DNA of 63,830 nt from positions 44,879-108,708 of the forward strand of contig NZ_CDBK01000065.1 of assembly GCF_000819785.1 (NCBI RefSeq), read 5' to 3'. The position numbers and the translations under genes are program-made. The notes below the pieces were generated by a model. That model saw only the letters and a program-made list of their open reading frames with translations. It was not told where the DNA came from and ran no database searches. Positions 7,568 through 13,864 of this stretch are shown here, one piece after another; position 1 is the first letter of the stretch, and each line of letters starts with the position of its first letter. The stretch comes from Aeromonas caviae. Lineage in GTDB: Bacteria > Pseudomonadota > Gammaproteobacteria > Enterobacterales > Aeromonadaceae.

Positions 7568-8470
7568 TCAGATGGCCAGGAACCCCAGGATCAGAATGGG
7601 GCCGAGCAGGCTCAGGATAAAGCCGGAGACGATGGCCACCGGCACCACCTGGATGCCGCCGGATTTCTGGATGACAGGCAGGGTGAAGTCCAGCGCCGTG
7701 GCGCCGCCGTAGCCGATGGCGGCGCTGGGGTGGCGGCGCATCAGCACCGGGATGATGAGGATGGCGATAAGCTCGCGCCCCAGATCGTTGATGAAGGCGG
7801 CGGAGCCCAGCACCGGGCCCAGCTTGTCCGCTACCAGAATGCCGGAGAGCGAATACCAGCCAAAACTGGAGCTCATCGCGAGGCCATGGGCAAAGGGCAT
7901 GCCGAGCAGCTGGGCGGCCAGCAGGCTGCCGAGCCAGCTGCTGAGGATGACGGTGAGCGCGATCTTCATGCCCCAGGGATTGAGCAGGATCTGGCGCAGG
8001 CGCATGCCGGAGTTGCGCATCTGGATGCCGATGAGCAAGAGCAGCAGCATCAGGGCCCACTCGCTCAACTTGTCGATGGGCAGGGCGCGCAGGTCCACCA
8101 CCAGCCCCAGCAAGACGCCCCCCAGCACCACGAAACAGAGCTGGAGGGATTCCCACAACAGGTGCAGCTTGCTCGGCATCTTGCCGTCACTGGCCTCGTG
8201 GGTGGGGGGGCTGCGCTTGTCCAGCCACCACAGGGCCAGCAGGTTGCACAGGGTAATGGCTGCGAGCATCACCCCTGCCACCTTGAAGATCACTGCCAGG
8301 TTGCTGCCCAGGTTCTCCACATAGGCCAGCCCCAGCCCCATCAGGAACAGGATGAGGTAGACCATCTTGCCCAGGGACTGGTTGACCAGTTTGATCAGAC
8401 GGGCGGAAGAGAGGGGAACCAGATAGCCGATCACGAGCGGCAGCAGGATCAGCAACACATTGAGCAACAT
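7568..8470 (-). CDS. lysO: LysO-type lysine exporter (DUF340)
   Basis: Inner-membrane protein with about eight to ten transmembrane helices. It resembles E. coli LysO (YbjE), which exports lysine and its toxic analogue thialysine. Shared landmarks are the N-terminal 'LLILLPLVIGYLVPL', 'GKMVYLILFLMGLGLAYVENL', 'LLLLLIGIQMRNSGM', 'SSFGWYSLSGILV' and 'GSAAFINDLGRELIAILIIPVLMRR'. I chose the ATG at 8470 (GAGG five nt upstream, aligning with E. coli); a GTG at 8485 is possible. It sits beside basic-amino-acid import genes, so import and export are clustered. Confidence 0.9.
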   Translation of the reverse strand: MLLNVLLILLPLVIGYLVPLSSARLIKLVNQSLGKMVYLILFLMGLGLAYVENLGSNLAVIFKVAGVMLAAITLCNLLALWWLDKRSPPTHEASDGKMPSKLHLLWESLQLCFVVLGGVLLGLVVDLRALPIDKLSEWALMLLLLLIGIQMRNSGMRLRQILLNPWGMKIALTVILSSWLGSLLAAQLLGMPFAHGLAMSSSFGWYSLSGILVADKLGPVLGSAAFINDLGRELIAILIIPVLMRRHPSAAIGYGGATALDFTLPVIQKSGGIQVVPVAIVSGFILSLLGPILILGFLAI

Positions 8471-9002
8471 CGGGGCCTCGATCACAAAACGTGGAAAAAC
8501 GGCACCTTATCACGACTTGTTGCACCTGTGTCACGGATCTGTGCATCAGCATGGCCCATACGGGACTTTTTTATCATATTGTTGTGTTTTTTGATGACAG
8601 TCGGCTCTGTACGCAAACGGGGAAAGAGGGCCACATCACCTGAGAAATCAATTTCATCCCCATGAAATGACGAGAGAAGGGGAATCTGCCCGGGTGAATA
8701 AAGTCCTTTTGGATGACATCTGGCGGATATGGTGAAATATGCTTGCTACCAGTGCGCTGCGGGTATAAAAGAGCGGTAGAGGAGGTGCGACAAAAAATGG
8801 ATTTTATGCAGACAAAGTGCTGAAAAATACTCAATAGGCCAATAAAAATACAGATAAAACACCAAATACCTCGGTTCTGTATTGTTTTTTCACTACCTCA
8901 ATGATATTTTCGCTGAAGGTTGCCATCGGTTAACGTTTTGTTAAATGGACGATGGTGGAGTCACGCCGAAGCGGCGTCTAGGGACAGACAAGGTTGTAAT
9001 GG
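8471..9002. promoter_or_regulatory. Divergent regulatory region between lysO and the HisPJQM-type operon
   Basis: About 530 nt without a gene, clearly AT-richer than its surroundings, separating lysO (minus) from the ABC operon (plus). It contains AT-rich stretches such as TGAATAAAG (about 8694) and CAATAAAAATAC (about 8842), which are loosely like ARG-box halves, but no full palindrome was found. A possible sigma-70 promoter for the ABC operon is TTGCCA near 8921 with TAAATG about 16 nt downstream. These assignments are tentative. Confidence 0.35.
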
Positions 9003-9773
9003 ATGAGCGACGTTGCCGCACTGGAAGTTCGTGATCTGCACAAGTATTTTGGCACCCACGAAGTGCTCAAGGGCATCGATATGACGGCCCACAAGGGGGA
9101 TGTGATCTCCCTCATCGGCTCCTCGGGTTCGGGGAAGTCGACCTTTCTACGCTGTATCAATCTGCTTGAAACCCCCTCATCGGGCAGTGTCTCCCTCCAT
9201 GGGGAGCTGATCCGGATGAAAACCAGCCGTTCCGGCGAACGCCTGCCGGAAGACATGCGCCAGGTGGAGCGTATCCGCAGCCGGTTGGCCATGGTGTTTC
9301 AAAGCTTCAATCTCTGGTCCCACATGACCATCATGCAGAACATCATCGAAGTGCCCATCCAGGTACTCAAGGTGCCCCGTGCCGAGGCCATCGCCAAGGC
9401 GGAGCACCTGCTCAACCGGGTGGGGCTGTGGGAGCGTCGCGACTATTATCCCGGTCACCTCTCCGGCGGTCAGCAGCAGCGGGCCGCCATCGCCCGGGCG
9501 CTGGCGGTGGAGCCCGAGGTGATGTTGTTTGACGAGCCTACCTCGGCCCTCGACCCTGAACTGGTGGGGGAGGTCCTTGGCCTGATGCGCGAGCTGGCGG
9601 AAGAGGGGCGTACCATGATGGTGGTGACCCACGAGATGTCCTTTGCCCGCGACGTGTCGAACAAGGTGATGTTCCTGCACCAGGGGCGCGTGGAGGAGGA
9701 GGGCAATCCCAAGGAGATCTTCGCCCATCCCAAGTCGGAGCGATTCAAGCAATTCATCTCGTCCATCTATTGA
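9003..9773 (+). CDS. hisP: HisP-type amino-acid ABC transporter ATPase
   Basis: Cytoplasmic ATP-hydrolysing subunit (256 aa) of a polar amino-acid importer. Walker A is GSSGSGKST, the Q-loop is in 'MVFQSFNLWSHMT', the signature is LSGGQQQR, Walker B is VMLFDEPTSALDPE and the switch His is in VVTHEM. The 'FNLWSHMT' and C-terminal 'LHQGRVEEEGNPKEIF' segments are much closer to HisP/AotP than to ArtP. It is the first gene of a P-J-Q-M operon. Confidence 0.93.
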   Translation: MSDVAALEVRDLHKYFGTHEVLKGIDMTAHKGDVISLIGSSGSGKSTFLRCINLLETPSSGSVSLHGELIRMKTSRSGERLPEDMRQVERIRSRLAMVFQSFNLWSHMTIMQNIIEVPIQVLKVPRAEAIAKAEHLLNRVGLWERRDYYPGHLSGGQQQRAAIARALAVEPEVMLFDEPTSALDPELVGEVLGLMRELAEEGRTMMVVTHEMSFARDVSNKVMFLHQGRVEEEGNPKEIFAHPKSERFKQFISSIY

Positions 9774-9838
9774 TGGACGGGATTCAATTTCAACCATCCG
9801 TACTTTCAACGATCGACGTGTTTATCAAGGAGAGATAC

Positions 9839-10612
9839 ATGAACAAGCTGATGCTGGCGACTGCCGTGATGACGGCCCTGTGTTCCGGTAGCCTGATGGC
9901 CAAGGAGTGGAAAGAGGTCCGGATCGGGGTGGAAGGGGCCTATCCCCCCTTCTCCTGGACCGAGCCGAGCGGCGAGGTGAAAGGCTTCGACATCGACATC
10001 GCCAACGCCCTGTGCGACGAGATGAAAGTGAAGTGCACCCTGATCAAGCAGGACTGGGACGGCATCATTCCGGCGCTGCTGTCGCGCAAGTATGACGCCA
10101 TCATCGCCACCATGGACATCACCGAAGAGCGCAAGAAGAAGGTGGACTTCACCCAGAAGTACCAGCACATCCCGGCGCGCTTCGCCGCCAAGAAAGGGAC
10201 CGAGATCCAGCTCGACAAGGCCTTCATGGACGGCAAGACCATCGCCGTGCAGCGTGCCACCTCCATGGATACCTACATCACCGACAACTTCCCCAATGCC
10301 ACCATCAAGCGCTACGGCACAGCGGATGAAGCCTACCTCGATCTAAAATCCGGCCGTGTCGACTACGTGATGGCCGACTCCGCCGCCATCAGCGACGGCC
10401 TGCTGAAGAAGGAAGGGGGCGATGCCTTCGAGTTCATCGGCCCGAAACTGACCGATCCCAAGTGGTTTGGCGAGGGTGCCGGCATCGCGGTGCGCAAGGC
10501 TGACAAGGATCTGAAAGAGAAATTCAATGCCGCCATCCTGGCCCTGCGTGCCAATGGCAAGTACAAGGAAATCAACGACAAGTACTTCGACTTCGACGTG
10601 TACGGCGAGTAA
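9839..10612 (+). CDS. Periplasmic basic amino-acid-binding protein (HisJ/ArgT type)
   Basis: Binding protein of about 257 aa feeding the adjacent permease. The signal peptide is MNKLMLATAVMTALCSGSLMA. Ligand-pocket motifs are 'VEGAYPPFSWTEPSGEVKGFDIDIANALC', 'DGIIPALLSRKYDAIIATMDITEER' and 'VQRATSMDTYITDNFP'. It is highly similar to the orphan paralogue at 5517-6296. The ATG at 9839 has AAGGAGAG upstream; an earlier in-frame start at 9770 would destroy the signal peptide. Ligand is probably arginine, lysine, ornithine or histidine, which cannot be resolved by reading. Confidence 0.92.
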   Translation: MNKLMLATAVMTALCSGSLMAKEWKEVRIGVEGAYPPFSWTEPSGEVKGFDIDIANALCDEMKVKCTLIKQDWDGIIPALLSRKYDAIIATMDITEERKKKVDFTQKYQHIPARFAAKKGTEIQLDKAFMDGKTIAVQRATSMDTYITDNFPNATIKRYGTADEAYLDLKSGRVDYVMADSAAISDGLLKKEGGDAFEFIGPKLTDPKWFGEGAGIAVRKADKDLKEKFNAAILALRANGKYKEINDKYFDFDVYGE

Positions 10613-10656
10613 GCCGACGTCAGGCGAACAACGACAGGTTGATCCCGTCAGTAGTC

Positions 10657-10696
10657 ATCGGGCCCGTTGCCTTCCGCTGGGAGTGACGGGCCCGAT
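10657..10696 (+). promoter_or_regulatory. Intercistronic hairpin between binding protein and permease genes
   Basis: A perfect 11-bp GC-rich inverted repeat (atcgggcccgt / acgggcccgat) around an 18-nt loop, without a T-tract. Similar structures between binding-protein and permease genes elsewhere protect the upstream message and lower downstream expression; that role is inferred here. Confidence 0.6.
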
Positions 10697-10717
10697 TGCG
10701 ATGGAGCTGCATTGCAT

Positions 10718-11458
10718 ATGTTTGATTTGAAAGGATACGAAACCTCTCTGCTGGAGGGGGCCTGGATCACCCTGGAGGTGGCGCTCGCCTCCCTGCTGCT
10801 GGCCCTGGTGCTCGGCATGCTGGGGGCCCTGGCCAAGCTCTCTCCCTACAAGTGGGCACGCGGCATCGCGGCGGCCTACACCACCGTCATTCGCGGCATC
10901 CCGGATCTGGTGCTGATGATGCTGCTCTTCTTCGGCGGCCAGGTGCTCATCAACGGGATCTGCACCTGGGTCAACGAGGCCTACAACAACCACCTGCTGG
11001 CGAGCAACCCGAACCAGGAGTGGGTCTCCCTGCTGCCCGATTACATCGACATCAGCCCGTTTGCGGCCGGGGTCGCCACCATCGGCTTCATCTTCGGCGC
11101 CTACATGACCGAGACCTTCCGCGGCGCCATCCTGGCGGTGGACAAGGGGGAGCTCGAGGCGGCCCGTGCCTTCGGCATGCGGGCAAGCCAGGTCTTTGTG
11201 CGGATCCTCTTTCCCCAGATGATGCGCCACGCCCTGCCCGGGTTTGGCAACAACTGGCTGGTGCTGCTGAAAACCACGGCCCTGGTCTCCATCATCGGGC
11301 TCGATGACATGGTGCGAAAGGCGTCGCTCGCGGCGGGCTCGACCCAGCAGCCTTTCACCTTCTACATGGCGGTGGCGCTGATCTTCCTGGTCTTCACCGC
11401 AGTCTCTACCTCGGCGCTCAAGTGGGCCGAGCGTCACTACGCCATCAAGACGAGGTAA
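10718..11458 (+). CDS. hisQ: HisQ-type amino-acid ABC permease
   Basis: Inner-membrane permease (about 246 aa) of the HisQ/ArtQ family. It has about five transmembrane helices and the cytoplasmic EAA coupling loop 'ELEAARAFGMRASQVFVRILFPQMMRHALPG'. The N-terminal TM 'AWITLEVALASLLLALVLGMLGAL' and 'TTVIRGIPDLVLMMLLFFGG' are typical. I chose the ATG at 10718; an upstream ATG at 10667 lies inside the intercistronic hairpin. It is separated from hisM by three bases. Confidence 0.92.
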   Translation: MFDLKGYETSLLEGAWITLEVALASLLLALVLGMLGALAKLSPYKWARGIAAAYTTVIRGIPDLVLMMLLFFGGQVLINGICTWVNEAYNNHLLASNPNQEWVSLLPDYIDISPFAAGVATIGFIFGAYMTETFRGAILAVDKGELEAARAFGMRASQVFVRILFPQMMRHALPGFGNNWLVLLKTTALVSIIGLDDMVRKASLAAGSTQQPFTFYMAVALIFLVFTAVSTSALKWAERHYAIKTR

Positions 11459-11461
11459 GCC

Positions 11462-12154
11462 ATGGATTTCTCGATCATTCTCAAGGAGTGGCCCACCTAC
11501 TGGGAGGGGCTCTATACCACCATCTGGCTGGTGGCCGCCTCGCTCATGCTGGGGCTCATGCTGGCGGTGCCCATGGGCATACTGCGCAACAGCCGCAACT
11601 GGTTGATAAAGGGGCCAATCTGGGCCTATATCTACTTCTTCCGTGGCACCCCGCTTCTGGTGCAGCTCTTCATCATCTACTACGGTGCCGCCCAGTGGGA
11701 GTGGCTCAAGAACAGTGCGGCCTGGTCCCTCTTCTCGGAAGCCTGGTTCTGTGCCCTGCTGGCGTTCACTCTCAACACCGGCGCCTACACCGCCGAGATA
11801 GTGCGTGGCGCCGTGATGAACATGCCCAAGGGGCAGATAGAAGCGGCAAGCGCCTTCGGCATGACCCGCTGGCAGACCCTCACCTGCATCATCCTGCCCA
11901 ACTCGTTTCGCCGTGCGCTGCCGGCCTACAGCAACGAGGTGATCTTCATGCTGCAGGGGTCGGCGGTGGCGGGCATCATCACCATCGTCGATCTGACGGG
12001 GGCGGCGCGGATCATCAACTCCCGCTACTACAGCCCGTTCGAGGCGTTCCTGACCGCAGGTCTGCTCTACATGCTGCTCACCTTCGTCATCGTCTGGTTG
12101 TTCAAGAAGTGGGAAGCCCGCTGGCATGCCCACCTGCGCCCGCGCAGCGTCTGA
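11462..12154 (+). CDS. hisM: HisM-type amino-acid ABC permease
   Basis: Second inner-membrane permease subunit (230 aa). It aligns with HisM through 'IWAYIYFFRGTPLLVQLFIIYYG', 'LLAFTLNTGAYTAEIVRGAVMNMPKGQIEAASAFGM' (EAA loop) and 'ALPAYSNEVIFMLQGSAVAG'. Resemblance to HisM is clearer than to ArtM, supporting a His/Arg/Lys/Orn-type importer. The operon ends at the terminator just downstream. Confidence 0.92.
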   Translation: MDFSIILKEWPTYWEGLYTTIWLVAASLMLGLMLAVPMGILRNSRNWLIKGPIWAYIYFFRGTPLLVQLFIIYYGAAQWEWLKNSAAWSLFSEAWFCALLAFTLNTGAYTAEIVRGAVMNMPKGQIEAASAFGMTRWQTLTCIILPNSFRRALPAYSNEVIFMLQGSAVAGIITIVDLTGAARIINSRYYSPFEAFLTAGLLYMLLTFVIVWLFKKWEARWHAHLRPRSV

Positions 12155-12167
12155 CTGCCCGCAGAGA

Positions 12168-12193
12168 AAAAGCCCGCAACTGCGGGCTTTTTT
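12168..12193 (+). terminator. Rho-independent terminator of the HisPJQM-type operon
   Basis: A 9-11 bp stem (aaagcccgc / gcgggcttt) is followed by six to seven T's about 14 nt after the hisM stop. The A-rich upstream arm could also serve the opposite strand. Confidence 0.85.
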
Positions 12194-12210
12194 ATGGACC
12201 ACGGGCAGGT

Positions 12211-12852
12211 TCAGCGCCCCAGGTACTCCCTGTCGAAGAAGGTGTTGACCCAGTGGGGGCGATAGACGGCGAGCAGGGTCATGGTCATGCCGTTGAGGAG
12301 CGCCTCGGGGAAGAGCAGCAGCGGCCAGATGGAGAGGTAGTCGGCGCTGATGGTGTGCCAGGAGTAGGTGCCGCTCACCCCCATCAGCAGGGCGCTGGCG
12401 ATCACCTTGGCCGAAATGCTCAGCGCCCCCCCGAGAAATGCCGCCACGAACAGATAGACGAAGAGGTGGCGAGGCAGCCAGGCCCAGCTCCCCAGAAACA
12501 GCAGCCAGCTGGTGGCCACCGGCAGGGCGACGCCGATGAGGGCCTGCCAGCCGATGTCGGCCAGGGGGATGACCCCGAAGTAAGCGAGGACCAGCAGGGT
12601 GAGGCAGGGGGCAAGCAGGGCGAGGCGCCAGCCCAGCAACAGGGTCAGGCTGGTGAGGCCGAGAAAGTGGATCTCGAGCCCCTCGTGCAACCCGGCCCGC
12701 AAGGTCCACAGCGGTACCAGCACGATGGCGCCGCCGAGGCAAAGATGCTGATAGAGCGGGTGGGCGCCAAGAGTGCGCAGCAGGGAGGCGTTCAGACTGA
12801 AGGCGAGCAGCACCAGCCAGAGCAGGAGGGCGGCAACTTGTCCTTCACTCAT
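12211..12852 (-). CDS. CbiM-like energy-coupling-factor permease (orphan)
   Basis: Polytopic membrane protein (about 213 aa, six or seven TM segments) resembling the CbiM/ECF permease group. The conserved C-terminal block is 'FPEALLNGMTMTLLAVYRPHWVNTFFDREYL'. CbiM proteins are substrate-binding membrane subunits of cobalt or nickel uptake systems. No CbiN, CbiQ or CbiO partner is adjacent, so its energising subunits are elsewhere or absent. The typical N-terminal His of the CbiM metal site (MHI...) is not present here: the protein begins MSEGQVAALLLW. The ATG at 12852 was chosen as the start of the first helix. Confidence 0.7.
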   Translation of the reverse strand: MSEGQVAALLLWLVLLAFSLNASLLRTLGAHPLYQHLCLGGAIVLVPLWTLRAGLHEGLEIHFLGLTSLTLLLGWRLALLAPCLTLLVLAYFGVIPLADIGWQALIGVALPVATSWLLFLGSWAWLPRHLFVYLFVAAFLGGALSISAKVIASALLMGVSGTYSWHTISADYLSIWPLLLFPEALLNGMTMTLLAVYRPHWVNTFFDREYLGR

Positions 12853-12910
12853 GAGCGGTTCCCCCGGATGCGGCTGTCGGTGATGGCGCCGTGGCGAACG
12901 CCGGCGCAAT

Positions 12911-12941
12911 GAAAAGAGGCCGCCCTCTGCCGGGCGGCCTC
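12911..12941 (-). terminator. Rho-independent terminator after pflA
   Basis: A 10-bp perfect stem (gaggccgccc / gggcggcctc) with a TCTGCC loop; on the minus strand it is followed by TTTTC. It lies just past the pflA stop codon. Confidence 0.78.
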
Positions 12942-12946
12942 CTGTC

Positions 12947-13789
12947 TCAATACTTCACGTTGGAGTGATACTTGCCAAGGATGCCCTGGACCCTGTCCAT
13001 GGTCTCCTTGCTGGGGGGCTTGATGCCGACCAGATCATAGGTATCTCCCAGCACGTCCCACTTGTGCTTGCCAAGTTCGTGGTAGGGCAGCAGCTCCACC
13101 TTCTCGACGCAGTCCCCCAGCTCGGCGATGAACTGGCCGAGTCCTTCTGCGCTCTCGTCATCGTCGGACCAGGTGGGCACCACCACGTAGCGGATCCACA
13201 TGGTCTGACCGCGGGAGGCCAGGTAGCGGGCGAACTCCAGGGTGTATTTGTTGCTGACGTGGGTGAGGGGAATGTGCTTCTCGTCGTTGATCTGCTTGAT
13301 GTCGAGCAGCACCAGATCGGTGTTGTCCAGCACCCGGTCGAGCAGCTCGTCGTAGTGACGCACGAAACCGTTGGTGTCGAGGCAGGTGTGGATCCCCTGG
13401 GCCTTACAGGCGGTGAACAGTTCGGCGATGAACTCCTGCTGCAGCATGGCCTCGCCGCCGGAGGCGGTCACGCCACCGCCGGAGGCATTCATGAAGTGGC
13501 GATAGCTGGTGAGATCCTTCATCAGCTCGGGCACGGTGACCTCGCGGCCGCCCTGGGTGTCCCAGGTGTCCCGGTTGTGACAATACTTGCAGCGCATCAG
13601 GCAGCCCTGCATGAACACGATGAAGCGGATGCCGGGGCCGTCGACGGTCCCGCAGGTCTCGACGGAATGGATCCGGCCAATGATGTCGGTAGTGCCGGTG
13701 TCGCTGGCTTCAACGGTCGGGATCCGCTGCGTGCCGGGGGTGGCAGGTCCCTTGGATTCAACGGCGGGGATCCGGTTAATGACTGACAT
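12947..13789 (-). CDS. pflA: Pyruvate formate-lyase activating enzyme with repeated N-terminal extension
   Basis: Radical-SAM enzyme that installs the glycyl radical on pyruvate formate-lyase. The cluster motif is [15 protein letters not shown] (CxxxCxxC), followed by '[14 protein letters not shown]' and '[10 protein letters not shown]', all as in E. coli PflA. It is about 280 aa against 246 in E. coli. The extra about 35 residues precede the usual start '[18 protein letters not shown]' and contain two further copies of its first segment ([19 protein letters not shown]). The ATG at 13789 has GGAG seven nt upstream, so the extension is likely translated. pflB is not in the window. Confidence 0.92.
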   Translation of the reverse strand: MSVINRIPAVESKGPATPGTQRIPTVEASDTGTTDIIGRIHSVETCGTVDGPGIRFIVFMQGCLMRCKYCHNRDTWDTQGGREVTVPELMKDLTSYRHFMNASGGGVTASGGEAMLQQEFIAELFTACKAQGIHTCLDTNGFVRHYDELLDRVLDNTDLVLLDIKQINDEKHIPLTHVSNKYTLEFARYLASRGQTMWIRYVVVPTWSDDDESAEGLGQFIAELGDCVEKVELLPYHELGKHKWDVLGDTYDLVGIKPPSKETMDRVQGILGKYHSNVKY

Positions 13790-13864
13790 AGACGACTCCA
13801 ATGGTGCGGACAAGGTTCGAGCGGTCGTTATTTTATGACAGAAAGCCCTATAAATCCTACCAGT

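Noticed and set aside
10655-12742. Very long minus-strand open frame across hisQ and hisM
   Set aside because: It covers two well-supported permease genes and reads as His/Asp/Glu-rich low-quality sequence. It is a codon-bias shadow.
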